Source: Bacteroides eggerthii (GTDB taxonomy: Bacteria > Bacteroidota > Bacteroidia > Bacteroidales > Bacteroidaceae). Taken from it: a stretch of 64,000 nt of DNA. Position 1 is the first letter of the stretch. Every line of letters begins with the position of its first letter. The DNA lies in contig NZ_CP102258.1 of NCBI RefSeq assembly GCF_025146565.1, positions 2,202,001-2,266,000 on the forward strand, written 5' to 3'. The notes beneath the pieces were generated by a model, which saw nothing but the letters and a program-made list of their open reading frames with translations, made no database searches and was not told where the DNA came from. The translations under genes were made by a program, and so were the position numbers. Shown one piece after another: positions 1-9,265 of this stretch.

Positions 1-627
1 GCCAATGAGTCGGAGGTGGGTAGTGGTGTGATAGGTCAGTATAATGTAGACACTTACGATATATTGAAAGGAGATATGGTGCGCCAGTTCCAGCTTCAGA
101 CGCCATGGACTTATAATGTAAGCTTGGGATATACCATCGGTAAGGATCTGGCATTAGGCGTTGAGTATGAATATCAGGACTATTCTTCTATGAAGTTTAA
201 AGATCAGGAGGGCTACTCCGATACCTTTGGATACGAAAACAGCACCACTTCCATGCTGAAAGGGGTGAGCACCATTCGTCTGGGTGCTGAATATAAGGTT
301 ATTCCTCAGTTTGCTTTGCGTGCAGGCTATAATTATACGTCCGCTATCTTCAATAGTGATGCATATAAAGATCTGCCTTATAACTCTATTCAGACCGATA
401 CGGATTTTGCAAATACAAAAGCGCTGAGCAACTATACATTAGGTATCGGCTATCGCGGCTCTATGTTCTATGCTGATTTGGCCTATAAGTATTCTTCTTA
501 TAAAGAGGATTTCCACCCGTTCATCAATGCCTATATGGATGGAGAACAATTGGTGATAGGTTCTCCTGAAGCGAAAGTAAAGAATACCCGTAGTCAGGTA
601 CTGTTGACTTTAGGTCTGCGTTTCTAA
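1..627 (+). CDS. Outer-membrane beta-barrel protein, OmpP1/FadL-like (C-terminal part)
   Basis: The reading frame is open from the first base, so the 5' part lies outside the window; a GTG at 16 is not a credible start. About 208 residues are visible. They show the pattern of amphipathic beta strands rich in Tyr, Gly and Ala alternating with polar turns, and end in the terminal Phe (GLRF) typical of substrates of the outer-membrane BAM machinery. Strand phrases such as LGYTIGKDLALGVEYEYQDY and IRLGAEYKVIPQFALRAGYN resemble the last strands of the OmpP1/FadL/TodX family, which carries hydrophobic compounds across the outer membrane. Substrate is not deducible. A strong terminator follows directly. 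The barrel assignment is firm, the FadL family moderately so. Confidence 0.7.
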   Translation, partial: ANESEVGSGVIGQYNVDTYDILKGDMVRQFQLQTPWTYNVSLGYTIGKDLALGVEYEYQDYSSMKFKDQEGYSDTFGYENSTTSMLKGVSTIRLGAEYKVIPQFALRAGYNYTSAIFNSDAYKDLPYNSIQTDTDFANTKALSNYTLGIGYRGSMFYADLAYKYSSYKEDFHPFINAYMDGEQLVIGSPEAKVKNTRSQVLLTLGLRF

Positions 628-673
628 AAAAGATTGTATTTCCATTGCAAATAATCTTTTATTGCATTTGAAG

Positions 674-709
674 AAATCCCCGGTGCAGTTCATTGTACCG
701 GGGATTTTT
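674..709 (+). terminator. Intrinsic terminator after the OmpP1-like gene
   Basis: Arms 674-684 (AAATCCCCGGT) and 697-707 (ACCGGGGATTT) pair perfectly and can extend inward through G-T, C-G and A-T pairs; a T-run follows. It lies about 50 bases after the stop codon. Confidence 0.85.
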
Positions 710-717
710 GCTAAAAT

Positions 718-845
718 AACTATATACTGCCTTACAGCAAAGCCCTCTATAAACAATTATAATGCTTATGGGGGGCTTATAATTTTAATATGCTTTACTG
801 CTCTCTACTGCTAACAAGGATTCACACTGTAAGCAATATATAGTT
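718..845. repeat. Small element bounded by an imperfect 19-20 bp inverted repeat
   Basis: The left end 718-737 (AACTATATACTGCCTTACAG) matches the reverse complement of 827-845 with one substitution and one gap. The roughly 90 bases between are AT-rich with TACTGC repeats and no coding frame. The gene-free stretch 628-910 therefore holds two terminators and this element. It may be a short non-autonomous element or a relic. Confidence 0.4.
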
Positions 846-857
846 ACCTTTGCTAAT

Positions 858-888
858 AAAAAAAGGCTTGCAATCTGCAAGCCTTTTT
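858..888 (-). terminator. Intrinsic terminator of the perR-rbr operon
   Basis: An 8-bp stem GGCTTGCA/TGCAAGCC (865-872, 876-883) with a 3-nt loop is flanked by A and T runs on both sides, so it can work in both directions. It lies 23 bases beyond the rubrerythrin stop codon on the minus strand. Confidence 0.85.
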
Positions 889-910
889 AGATGGTATCTG
901 TTTTTTCAGA

Positions 911-1468
911 TTATTTCTTGAAATAACGATTGTACAGACCTTCGAAGCCTTTACCATGACGAGCTTCGTCCTTAGCCATTTCATGAACTGTGTCATGGAT
1001 AGCATCCAGGTTCAATGCTTTAGCGCGGGTAGCGATACGCTTTTTGTCTTCGCAAGCGCCTGATTCAGCGTTCATTCTCTTTTCAAGGTTGGTCTTAGTG
1101 TCCCATACACAGTCGCCCAGCAATTCAGCAAATTTGGAAGCGTGTTCTGCTTCTTCCCATGCATAACGCTTGAATGCTTCAGCTACTTCAGGATAACCTT
1201 CGCGGTCTGCCTGACGGCTCATTGCAAGGTACATACCAACTTCTGTACATTCGCCCATGAAGTGGTTGTTCAAATCCTTAATCATTTCGTCGTCGCAGCC
1301 TTTAGCTACACCGATAACATGTTCGTCGGCAAAAACCAACGGACCACCTGCCTGTGCTTCTTCTACTTCAACGAATTTGCTTGCAGGAGCTTTACACAGA
1401 GGACATTTCTCAGGAGCTGCGTCTCCTTCATATACGTAACCGCAGACAGTACATCTAAATTTTTTCAT
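911..1468 (-). CDS. rbr: Rubrerythrin (rubredoxin domain first)
   Basis: A 185-residue peroxide-scavenging non-haem iron protein of the cytoplasm. Rubrerythrins reduce hydrogen peroxide to water with electrons from NAD(P)H by way of rubredoxin-like partners. The N-terminal rubredoxin knuckles are C6/C9 and C22/C25. The ferritin-like four-helix part (about 48-185) carries candidate di-iron ligands in ECTEVGMY (E73, E76), EEAEHASK (E105-H109) and DEARHGKGF (E168, H171). The rubredoxin domain precedes the ferritin-like domain, the 'reverse' order known from anaerobes. It sits 26 bases downstream of a Fur/PerR regulator, which suggests peroxide-responsive co-expression, and ends at a strong terminator. 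Family assignment is very secure. Confidence 0.95.
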   Translation of the reverse strand: MKKFRCTVCGYVYEGDAAPEKCPLCKAPASKFVEVEEAQAGGPLVFADEHVIGVAKGCDDEMIKDLNNHFMGECTEVGMYLAMSRQADREGYPEVAEAFKRYAWEEAEHASKFAELLGDCVWDTKTNLEKRMNAESGACEDKKRIATRAKALNLDAIHDTVHEMAKDEARHGKGFEGLYNRYFKK

Positions 1469-1494
1469 TTTACTTCAGATTTTAATTAGTTGAA

Positions 1495-1929
1495 TTAGTT
1501 ATTCGTTATTTTAGTTAACTGTTCACTTTCCAAACAATTCTTGCAGATACCTTTATAATAATAATGGATCTCTTGTACATCATGGCCGTCCATGTCCATA
1601 TCTTCCACTTGCTTGATATTGGCATTATATTCCAAATCGTATATTTTGCCGCATTGTTTACACAAGAAATGGGCATGAGGGCTGGTCTCTGCATCGTAGC
1701 AGGTATTCCGTTCGTCAATTGTCAGTGTCTGTGCAGCACCTTGCTCGCTCAAAAGTTTCAAAGTGTTGTAGACAGTGGTCTTGGACAATGTGGGAATGGA
1801 AGGAGCAAGAGCCGTATAGATTTCGTCTACACTGGGATGTGTACGATGCTCCATCAGATAGCTCATAATGGCTATGCGCTGCACTGACGGTTTTATGTTG
1901 TGATTTTGCAATCGCTTTATTACATCCAT
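1495..1929 (-). CDS. perR: Fur-family regulator, PerR-like
   Basis: A 144-residue DNA-binding metalloregulator. The N-terminal winged helix (about 1-75) includes THPSVDEIY with the regulatory-site His31. The C-terminal dimerisation domain has the HAHF motif (H85, H87) and two CxxC pairs (C90/C93 and C129/C132) that would hold structural zinc. Linkage to rubrerythrin argues for PerR (peroxide sensing by iron-catalysed His oxidation) rather than Fur or Zur, but this is inference from context. It is the first gene of a two-gene operon with rbr, and a good -7/-33 promoter lies just upstream, so autoregulation is likely. Confidence 0.88.
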   Translation of the reverse strand: MDVIKRLQNHNIKPSVQRIAIMSYLMEHRTHPSVDEIYTALAPSIPTLSKTTVYNTLKLLSEQGAAQTLTIDERNTCYDAETSPHAHFLCKQCGKIYDLEYNANIKQVEDMDMDGHDVQEIHYYYKGICKNCLESEQLTKITNN

Positions 1930-1976
1930 ATCATCTATAATTCAAACTTGTAATAATTACATTTTTAATTCTCTTG

Positions 1977-2007
1977 CAAAGATAGATACTTCTTTGATTT
2001 ATCCAAA
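1977..2007 (-). promoter_or_regulatory. Bacteroides-type promoter of perR-rbr
   Basis: On the minus strand TATCTTTG (1984-1977) matches the Bacteroides -7 consensus TAnnTTTG exactly. A TTTG -33 element lies at 2007-2004 with a 19-base spacer. The predicted start lies about 40 bases before the perR ATG. Confidence 0.65.
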
Positions 2008-2107
2008 AAAAAATCTGAGTTTTTTTATATTGTTAATTAAAATGACCTGTTGTATTCTTAGATGGGATTGCAAGTATCTTGAAGCGGAGAGTGAAAAGAC
2101 TGATTAT

Positions 2108-2140
2108 TTTGTGTTTATTTGATAAATTGCCGTATTTTTG
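2108..2140 (+). promoter_or_regulatory. Bacteroides-type promoter of nadE
   Basis: TATTTTTG (2133-2140) matches TAnnTTTG and TTTG at 2108-2111 sits 21 bases upstream as a -33 element. The start codon follows at 2164, giving a leader of about 20 bases. Confidence 0.6.
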
Positions 2141-2163
2141 TACCCTAATTTAATCAGATTCTT

Positions 2164-4089
2164 ATGAATTACGGATATGTCAAAGTAGCGGCGGCTGTAC
2201 CTCGTATTAAGGTAGCGGACTGTAAGTTCAATGCCGGACAAATTGAAAAAGAGATAATCATAGCTGACGGAAAAGGTGTACAAATTATAGTCTTTCCGGA
2301 GTTATGCATCACCGGATATACATGTGGAGACCTTTTTGCCCAGCAACTTTTGCTTGAAGAGGCCGAAATGGGGCTGATACAGATTTTGAATAATACGCGT
2401 CAAATGGACATTATATCCATTCTTGGCATGCCTGTACCCCTGAACGGTATGTTGCTGAATACCGCAGTGGTTATACAGAAAGGCAAAATCCTGGGCGTTG
2501 TTCCTAAGACATATCTTCCCAACTACAAAGAATTTTATGAGAAACGCTGGTTCGCTTCTGCCTGTGAGGTATCGGAGACTACTGCCCGCTTATGCGGACA
2601 GGTAGTGCCTATGGGTCGGAATCTGCTTTTTGAGACTGCGGATACGACTTTCGGAATTGAGATTTGCGAGGATCTGTGGGCTCCTATTCCGCCGAGTTCT
2701 TCATTGGCGTTGCAGGGGGCGGAAATCCTTTTCAACCTGTCGGCTGATAACGAAGGAATAGGTAAACATGCTTACCTTCGTTCGCTCATCAGTCAGCAGT
2801 CTGCCCGTTGTATTGCAGGGTATGTATTCAGTTCATGCGGTTTTGGCGAATCTACTACGGATGTGGTTTTTGCCGGCAATGGATTGATTTATGAGAATGG
2901 TACGCTGTTGGCCGGCAGTGAACGCTTCTCCTTTGAGGGGCAGTTGGTGGTTAGCGAAATTGATGTGGAGCATATACGTACGGAACGTCGGGTTAATACG
3001 ACATTTGCGGCCTGCCACGCCAATTGTGCGCCTGAGATTCCGGTGCGCATATCCACAGAGTATGTCAATTCCGGTGATTTGAACCTGACCCGTACTTTCG
3101 AACCTCATCCGTTTGTTCCTCAAGGGCCGGTTTTGGACGAGCGTTGCGAGGAAGTATTCTCGATACAGGTATCAGGATTGGCACAGCGCTTGGTACATAC
3201 CAATGCCAAGAGCGCAGTGGTAGGCATATCCGGTGGCTTGGACTCTACATTGGCATTATTGGTTTGTGTGAAAACCTTTGATAAGCTGGGTTGGGACCGT
3301 AAAGGCATTATCGGTGTGACTATGCCGGGATTCGGCACTACCGACCGTACGCATACCAATGCTGTCGACCTGATGACTTCATTGGGTGTGACAATGCGCG
3401 AAGTCTGCATAAAGGATGCCTGCATACAACACTTTAAGGATATAGACCATGACATAAACGTGCATGATGTGGTATATGAGAATTCGCAGGCGCGTGAACG
3501 TACGCAGATATTAATGGATATTGCCAACCAGACATGGGGAATGGTGGTTGGTACGGGCGATCTCTCGGAACTTGCTTTGGGCTGGGCCACGTATAACGGC
3601 GATCACATGTCTATGTACGGTGTCAACAGCAGTATTCCCAAAACGTTGGTGAAGCATCTGGTGAAGTGGGTTGCGGAAAATGATATGGACGAGGCTTCAC
3701 GAGCCACATTGCTGGATATTGTGGATACTCCTATCAGTCCGGAACTTATACCGGCAGATGAGAATGGAAATATCAAGCAGATTACCGAGGATCTCGTAGG
3801 CCCGTATGAACTGCACGATTTCTTCCTTTATTATTTTCTGCGTTGCGGCTTCCGTCCTTCCAAAATCTTCTTCCTTGCAGCGCGTACGTTTAAGGATGTC
3901 TATGATGAAGAAACGATACGGAAATGGTTGCAGACCTTCTGTCGCCGCTTCTTCAACCAGCAGTTCAAGCGTTCTTGCCTGCCGGACGGCCCGAAGGTGG
4001 GAAGCATTTCCATAAGTCCGCGTGGAGATTGGCGCATGCCGAGTGATGCATCTGCGGAGATGTGGCTGAGGGAAGTGGAGACGTTGTAG
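2164..4089 (+). CDS. nadE: Glutamine-dependent NAD+ synthase
   Basis: A 641-residue, two-domain cytoplasmic enzyme for the last step of NAD synthesis: deamido-NAD + ATP + glutamine to NAD + AMP + PPi + glutamate. The N-terminal nitrilase-fold glutaminase (about 1-300) shows the catalytic triad Glu46 (FPELCITGYT), Lys115 (PKTYLPNYKEF) and Cys168 (GIEICEDLW). The C-terminal synthetase carries the PP-loop SGGLDST (356-362) that binds ATP, followed by GTGDLSELALGW. Length and both active sites are as expected for the long glutamine-using form, so ammonia is channelled internally. It is monocistronic with its own promoter; the next gene is convergent. Nothing unusual was seen. Confidence 0.96.
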   Translation: MNYGYVKVAAAVPRIKVADCKFNAGQIEKEIIIADGKGVQIIVFPELCITGYTCGDLFAQQLLLEEAEMGLIQILNNTRQMDIISILGMPVPLNGMLLNTAVVIQKGKILGVVPKTYLPNYKEFYEKRWFASACEVSETTARLCGQVVPMGRNLLFETADTTFGIEICEDLWAPIPPSSSLALQGAEILFNLSADNEGIGKHAYLRSLISQQSARCIAGYVFSSCGFGESTTDVVFAGNGLIYENGTLLAGSERFSFEGQLVVSEIDVEHIRTERRVNTTFAACHANCAPEIPVRISTEYVNSGDLNLTRTFEPHPFVPQGPVLDERCEEVFSIQVSGLAQRLVHTNAKSAVVGISGGLDSTLALLVCVKTFDKLGWDRKGIIGVTMPGFGTTDRTHTNAVDLMTSLGVTMREVCIKDACIQHFKDIDHDINVHDVVYENSQARERTQILMDIANQTWGMVVGTGDLSELALGWATYNGDHMSMYGVNSSIPKTLVKHLVKWVAENDMDEASRATLLDIVDTPISPELIPADENGNIKQITEDLVGPYELHDFFLYYFLRCGFRPSKIFFLAARTFKDVYDEETIRKWLQTFCRRFFNQQFKRSCLPDGPKVGSISISPRGDWRMPSDASAEMWLREVETL

Positions 4090-4110
4090 AGGTTTGTGGT
4101 GAAGATTATA

Positions 4111-4929
4111 TCATTTATAGTACTTCCTATAAATCTTCTTATATTCTTTCTTTGTTTTAAACCGTTCCAGCCAGCTGTTCAGGCTGTCCAGAAGTACCGG
4201 AGACTGCTTGCTCACTCCCCATGAGTAGAATTGAGTGAAGCTGATTGCGGTATTTATATCTATTTGCGGAAGGCTGTCGGCGGCGGAACGGGCGATGGCT
4301 TCGTCACATACTGCATAGTCGATATCGCCATGTGCCACGAGCGCGATGAGCTGTTCGGAGCCATATTTCTCTATTTCGTTAATATATATGGTGTCGCCTA
4401 TTTCATTTCCTAAGTTGCGGATGCGCAGAATGGAAGGAGAGCCTTTAACCACATTCAGGGTTTTTCCCGCTAAATCGAGCTGGCTCCTGACGAATAGGGA
4501 GTCATCGGGGGAATCCATTTTGCGCTGAACCAATACTTGCCTGTTCAGAACGATAGGAGCGGTGAGGAGCAGGGAATCTTTTAATTCGCTGGTTGCCAAG
4601 AGACCGTAGGCGATGACGTCGTATCGGCCTTCTGCCAAACCTTCGAGCCGTTCATTAAAACTCATTTCGGGAGTTATGGCTACTTGCAGACTGTGATCGC
4701 GGGCAAAAGCCTCTATCAGTTCGTAATGAAAGCCCGATAAAGTGTCTCTATCCACATAAAAGCTGATGGAATTGTACTCCGTAGCTGCACGAAGTGTTCC
4801 ATTTGCCGCTATTTCGGCGTAATCGCGGGGATGCCCTTTGCGGCTCTCTCTTTTAGGCAGCATGAATGTGGCGACAAGTGCAGCCACTGCTCCCAGGATG
4901 ATATACTTCAACAGTTTGGTCTTTTTCAT
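4111..4929 (-). CDS. Membrane-anchored solute-binding protein, SBP family 3
   Basis: A 272-residue protein with one N-terminal hydrophobic segment (about 8-25) that looks like an uncleaved anchor: no lipobox Cys is present. The rest matches the bilobal periplasmic amino-acid-binding fold: GTLRAATEYNSISFY, GFHYELIEAFARDH, RYDVIAYGL and a second lobe with AGKTLNVVKGSPSI. MltF lytic transglycosylases carry a similar domain but also a catalytic domain that is absent here. No ABC transporter genes are adjacent, so it may sense or scavenge small solutes in the periplasm rather than feed a permease. It follows the porin gene by 18 bases in the same direction and probably shares its transcript. The ligand is unknown. 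Confidence 0.75.
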   Translation of the reverse strand: MKKTKLLKYIILGAVAALVATFMLPKRESRKGHPRDYAEIAANGTLRAATEYNSISFYVDRDTLSGFHYELIEAFARDHSLQVAITPEMSFNERLEGLAEGRYDVIAYGLLATSELKDSLLLTAPIVLNRQVLVQRKMDSPDDSLFVRSQLDLAGKTLNVVKGSPSILRIRNLGNEIGDTIYINEIEKYGSEQLIALVAHGDIDYAVCDEAIARSAADSLPQIDINTAISFTQFYSWGVSKQSPVLLDSLNSWLERFKTKKEYKKIYRKYYK

Positions 4930-4947
4930 GATGAATGGAGGACAATG

Positions 4948-7029
4948 TTAGTCGTAGAAGTTCCATGAAATACCTATCTTGAACAAGCGCGGGTTGATGG
5001 GATAGTGGGGCACGAGGAAATAATTGCTTTGTCCCATTCCTGCGTTTACATGATACATCATGGCAAAGATACGGGTCCGCTTCAAGTGCAGATTGGCGTA
5101 TACGTTTACAATCGGATAACCGCCGATTTCTACCTGGTCGTCCGCTGCCTGAAGATGGAATTGCTGGATGGCGGGAGTGTAGGCGGGTGCGTTGTATTTG
5201 GTGAAATATCTGACGTCGGCTCCAATCTGTACAGTCAGCACCTTCTTGGCTATTTTGGCAAGCAGGTACAGGTTATGGTATAGTGAGAGCTGTGGCAAAG
5301 GCAATACGGTTTCATTGCTCGATTTCTGCCAAGTCACTTCGTTGTCCAAATGTAGTATGCCCAAGCGGAAATCCTGCTTCAGAGTTGCGGACAATACTTG
5401 TATATTACCGCTTTCCTGCACAGGCATTGCGCTTTGATTAAAATAGGTGTAGTTCTTTATGTTTTCCACGCCGGCACGCAGGTTTGTTTTCCAGCGTTGG
5501 ATGTTCAGCTCGCCCTCCACACGTGTGCGAAATTCCTTATTCATATTGTCATTGTCCCAATAATAATGGTTGGAGTGATAATGACGCATGTAGAAAGAGG
5601 GGAGAGTGTTGCTTACATAGCCTCTTGCATAAAAGTTTACGGTGTCTTTCCAAAGGCGGAAGTTCAGGTCGAGGTCGGCATTGACGCGAAATTGTCCGAG
5701 CGCCTTGTCCATGATGCCTATTTCACCATTTACGTTATAATGCAGCGTTTTGCCTTGGCGTTTGGCAAGTTCGCCGCCCACGAATAGTTCCTGTTCGTCG
5801 AAACGGGTACGCGACAAAGTATCCATTAATTCGTAACGGTTGAACTTGTGCGATATATAGGCTGTCAGTCCGGCTTTGGCATACTTGTTGAAGCCTTCGA
5901 GCAAAGCAATTCCAAACACGTTCTTTATGCTGAAGGCAGTGGTCGAATCCCGGCTGGCGACTTCATTGAAATACGCATTGGGATATTGTCCCTCCTTCTC
6001 TTGGGCAGAAGTGAACTGATGGCGGGCACGTTCCACTTTTATGGTGTGGATGAAGCTGGTGACGGGAACGAACTCTTCCGTTATAATGGTATCTTTGGGC
6101 AGGGGCACACTGTCATTGGCGGCAGTTATTCCGGAAGAACGGGCATCCTCTATGGTAGTAGTTTCTCGTGTAAAGCCGAGCCGGTAGCGCTGTGTGGCAT
6201 ATACGTAGAAATCTTTGTTACGGTTTGCCGTCTGTTCCAATTTTACGGGGATAGTGGTGGATTCATATTCCTTTTTCCCTTCCGACATATCTTCCGGGCG
6301 CGTAATATAACGGTCGTCTTGAATACCTCCGTTTTCGTTCATCTTCATGGTGAAGTTGTTGTACACTGCCTGCATTTGGTATTTATCGCCGATGTAGCTG
6401 GCAAACACTCCGGCATTGAAGTGGGAGGTGGACTGGTTCTGATAGTATCCCCGTCCATACAGGTAATCTATGTTGAAACCAAAAGCCAGCCGCTTGTTTG
6501 CATTGACTGAAAAGTAGGACTTGAAGCGTTCTTCGCCATTGACTTTATTTCCGGCTTTGTAGTATGTCAGGTTGGTAAAAGGGATGTTGCTATTTGTGAA
6601 TTTCACTTCGTCCGGGCGGACAAAGAAGCTGGAAAAAGGTTGCATGAAGATAGTCGGTTCGGCATCCTTGCGTTCAAAGAAGATGCGTGACATGCGCGGC
6701 GAACCCAAGTTACCCAGATAATTATAGTGCCCGTACATGCCTTCTACCAAGTTGGTATTCTGGAAGTTAAGATTAGCTGTGTCGGCGGGAATAATGGTAC
6801 GTTCGCCCAGTGTCTCACTCAGGCGCCACATATAAAGTTTGGGGGGAAGACTCTGAATTTCCGTATTGGTACTGTCTTCCAGATTATCCGGCAAGGTGTT
6901 GGGATCTACCTGATTGCCGAACTGGTCGCGGCCGGTTGTAGGATCCATACGGTTGAAAGGTGTCTGTGCCACAGCACCCAAGATACCTATAATAGACAGA
7001 AATAGATATGTCAGTACGATTCGTCTCAT
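4948..7029 (-). CDS. Putative outer-membrane porin (DUF4289-like)
   Basis: A 693-residue protein with a signal peptide (about 1-22, ending VAQ), a proline/asparagine-rich N-terminal stretch, then long alternation of amphipathic strands ending in NFYD. The segments LYMWRLSETLGERTI, HYNYLGNLGSPRMS and FERKDAEPTIF fit the Bacteroidetes 'putative porin' family. I chose the ATG at 7029, which places the signal peptide right after MRR; a TTG at 7041 would overlap a perfect -7 box (TATCTTTG, 7046-7039). Channel specificity is not known. It is divergent from the histidine-kinase gene and is followed by the solute-binding gene. Confidence 0.8.
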   Translation of the reverse strand: MRRIVLTYLFLSIIGILGAVAQTPFNRMDPTTGRDQFGNQVDPNTLPDNLEDSTNTEIQSLPPKLYMWRLSETLGERTIIPADTANLNFQNTNLVEGMYGHYNYLGNLGSPRMSRIFFERKDAEPTIFMQPFSSFFVRPDEVKFTNSNIPFTNLTYYKAGNKVNGEERFKSYFSVNANKRLAFGFNIDYLYGRGYYQNQSTSHFNAGVFASYIGDKYQMQAVYNNFTMKMNENGGIQDDRYITRPEDMSEGKKEYESTTIPVKLEQTANRNKDFYVYATQRYRLGFTRETTTIEDARSSGITAANDSVPLPKDTIITEEFVPVTSFIHTIKVERARHQFTSAQEKEGQYPNAYFNEVASRDSTTAFSIKNVFGIALLEGFNKYAKAGLTAYISHKFNRYELMDTLSRTRFDEQELFVGGELAKRQGKTLHYNVNGEIGIMDKALGQFRVNADLDLNFRLWKDTVNFYARGYVSNTLPSFYMRHYHSNHYYWDNDNMNKEFRTRVEGELNIQRWKTNLRAGVENIKNYTYFNQSAMPVQESGNIQVLSATLKQDFRLGILHLDNEVTWQKSSNETVLPLPQLSLYHNLYLLAKIAKKVLTVQIGADVRYFTKYNAPAYTPAIQQFHLQAADDQVEIGGYPIVNVYANLHLKRTRIFAMMYHVNAGMGQSNYFLVPHYPINPRLFKIGISWNFYD

Positions 7030-7187
7030 AATTAGGCGCAAAGATACAATAAAAAATTATTCACTTACGGAATTCCACCTTTTTTGCTTCTTTTAAAACT
7101 CTCGGCTCTTTATGGAAAAACAGTATTCGGGCAGTTGCAATGATGCAATTATTACCGCTTATGTGCCTGTATATTCAGCAGCTTTGC

Positions 7188-7195
7188 TATCTTTG
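7188..7195 (+). promoter_or_regulatory. -7 box in front of the sensor kinase gene
   Basis: TATCTTTG matches TAnnTTTG perfectly, about 60 bases before the ATG at 7256. No convincing -33 TTTG is present at the right spacing. Its position argues against the upstream in-frame ATG at 7112 as the start. Confidence 0.45.
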
Positions 7196-7255
7196 CTACC
7201 GACTCTTTCGGGTAGGAAGCAACTTTTCGTTTCTAATATTATAATATCTGTTTGT

Positions 7256-9160
7256 ATGAGAACACTATCTTTTTGGCTATGCTTATTCTTGCTTTTTCCT
7301 CTGCTGCATGCTCAGGATGCCGAATTAAAAATGTATCAGGATGAGTTGGCTCGTGCCTTGAGACTGAAGAATCGGGATAGTATTGCAGCTGCTTATTGTC
7401 ATTTAGGGGAATATTATGCCTATCGCCAGTCGGACAGTACCCGGTATTATTGTGATAAAGGTCTGGAATATGCCCGAAAGGATGTACCTGAACCTTATCT
7501 CACCTTATTGATAAACCGGGTGGAAACTTATAGTGCTTTGGGGGATATGGAGAGTGCAATTGACGGCTACCTTAAGGTACTCGATGAAGCCGAACGTTTT
7601 ACCGGAGTTGAGGACCAAGTGATTACAACGCTCACTTCTCTTGGTGTGAATTATCGCAGAAAAGACATGCCTGATTCGGCACTGATATATTATAACAGGG
7701 CGTTGGAAAAACTTGAGGGGCGTAAATCCTACGATGAACGGGTGCACTTATTGACAAATATGGCTGTGCTTTATGCAAATACCTCGCGTTTGAAAGAGGC
7801 TGAAAACTATGTTCGGGCGGCGGTGGAAGAGTCAAAGAAGTGCGATGATATGGACATGGTCTTGTATGCAGCATCTACGGCGGGAGGTATCATGACATTA
7901 CAGAAGAAATACGACGAAGCCGCTCAGATGCTCTATCCCGCACTTGCTATGGCACGCGAACAGAAGAAACCGAAATTTGTGTTGAAAAGTATAACATATC
8001 TGTTGAATGCCTATTTCAGAATGAACAATAACGATTCTATCAATCATTATATACGTGAGGCGGAAAAAATGATGGCTGAATTGCCTGAGTCTTCAGGGGA
8101 GGTACTGGGATATAAGGAAACCCTTTTCAAGATTCTCAACAAGATGGGGCGTTATCGGGAGAGTCTTTCCATTCAGCAACAGATGTTGAGAGCTATGGAT
8201 GTCAATGCCCAGACCCCGATTGATAAGCTCTATTTGGAAATGGCACGCAATTATCATGGGCTGAAAGATTATCCGCATGCCGCCGATTACTATGAAAAAG
8301 CATACTGGACGTCCGATAGCCTGCATCAGACGGAGGTGGATGCGGAACTTTCCGAACTGTCCATGAAGTATGAAAATCAGGTAAAGGAACTTGAAATAGC
8401 GAGGCTGACTCAAGAGCAACTGGAGCAAAAGGCTAAGACGATGCAGTGGGGTATAGTGGCTGCTGTGGCTGTCTCCGCTTTTTTACTTTTGGTATTTTAT
8501 TATATGTTCCGCCAGAAACGTGTCAAAAAAGAGGAAGAGTTGAAACTTGCCAAAAGCTATATTGACGGGTTGGAACGTGAACGCACCCGCTTGGCGAAAG
8601 AGTTGCATGACGGTGTCTGCAATGACTTGTTGGGGATTGGCATGCAGGTGCAATGTATGCCACCTTCGGCTGAGTCAAAACATGAGCTGCTGGATTTGTT
8701 GGAACAGGTTCGTGGTGAGGTGCGCTGTATTTCCCATGAACTGATGCCGCCAAAGTTCCAGTATGTTACATTGGCTGAAACGATAGAGGCATATATAGAA
8801 CGTTTGGTCATTCCGGCATCCATGCAACTGGCTTTCAGTAAAGAAAATGACCATGCAGAATGGGGGCAAGTACCGGAGCAGACGGCTTATGAGGTCTATC
8901 GTATTTTGCAGGAGCTACTTTCTAATATACTGAAACATTCCGAAGCGACGGAAGTGAATATAAATCTCTCCTTAAGTAAGGAACTGTTGGTTTTACTCAT
9001 CACAGACAATGGCAAGCCGTTTTCCGATTCAGGTGCTGCAATGGGCGGTATCGGCCTTAATACTACCCAAGAACGCGCCAAAGCCATAGGCGGGTCTCTT
9101 TCTGTAAACTGCAAGGGGAGTATCCAACAGTTTCAGCTTGAAATCCCTTTGTCCCTTTAG
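7256..9160 (+). CDS. TPR-containing sensor histidine kinase (NarL-type partner)
   Basis: About 634 residues from the ATG at 7256, chosen because a typical signal peptide (MRTLSFWLCLFLLF..HAQ) begins there; an in-frame ATG at 7112 would add 48 implausible residues. A periplasmic region of tetratricopeptide repeats (about 25-390) is followed by one membrane helix (about 398-418), a HisKA_3 dimerisation segment with KELHDGVCND (His about 451) and a HATPase domain (EVYRILQELLSNILKHS, ITDNGKPF, GGIGLNTTQERA). The response regulator starts about 105 bases downstream, so they are a cognate pair. Signal and targets are unknown; two lipoprotein genes follow and may be part of the same function. Confidence 0.88.
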   Translation: MRTLSFWLCLFLLFPLLHAQDAELKMYQDELARALRLKNRDSIAAAYCHLGEYYAYRQSDSTRYYCDKGLEYARKDVPEPYLTLLINRVETYSALGDMESAIDGYLKVLDEAERFTGVEDQVITTLTSLGVNYRRKDMPDSALIYYNRALEKLEGRKSYDERVHLLTNMAVLYANTSRLKEAENYVRAAVEESKKCDDMDMVLYAASTAGGIMTLQKKYDEAAQMLYPALAMAREQKKPKFVLKSITYLLNAYFRMNNNDSINHYIREAEKMMAELPESSGEVLGYKETLFKILNKMGRYRESLSIQQQMLRAMDVNAQTPIDKLYLEMARNYHGLKDYPHAADYYEKAYWTSDSLHQTEVDAELSELSMKYENQVKELEIARLTQEQLEQKAKTMQWGIVAAVAVSAFLLLVFYYMFRQKRVKKEEELKLAKSYIDGLERERTRLAKELHDGVCNDLLGIGMQVQCMPPSAESKHELLDLLEQVRGEVRCISHELMPPKFQYVTLAETIEAYIERLVIPASMQLAFSKENDHAEWGQVPEQTAYEVYRILQELLSNILKHSEATEVNINLSLSKELLVLLITDNGKPFSDSGAAMGGIGLNTTQERAKAIGGSLSVNCKGSIQQFQLEIPLSL

Positions 9161-9265
9161 TAGAAAACCATGATGTCGGATACTAAAATCACTATTTTTG
9201 ATGATGCCGGATATTAATAAATACTTTTTCTTTGCAGCATAATTCAGAACACAAAGCATAGATTG

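Noticed and set aside
1142..1489. Plus-strand frames opposite rubrerythrin and many similar antisense frames
   Set aside because: They mirror strong coding genes on the other strand, carry no ribosome site or recognisable domain, and have unnatural composition.
9160..9265. Separate promoter for the response regulator
   Set aside because: Only a weak TTTCTTTG-like box was seen, without a spaced TTTG; cotranscription with the kinase is simpler.
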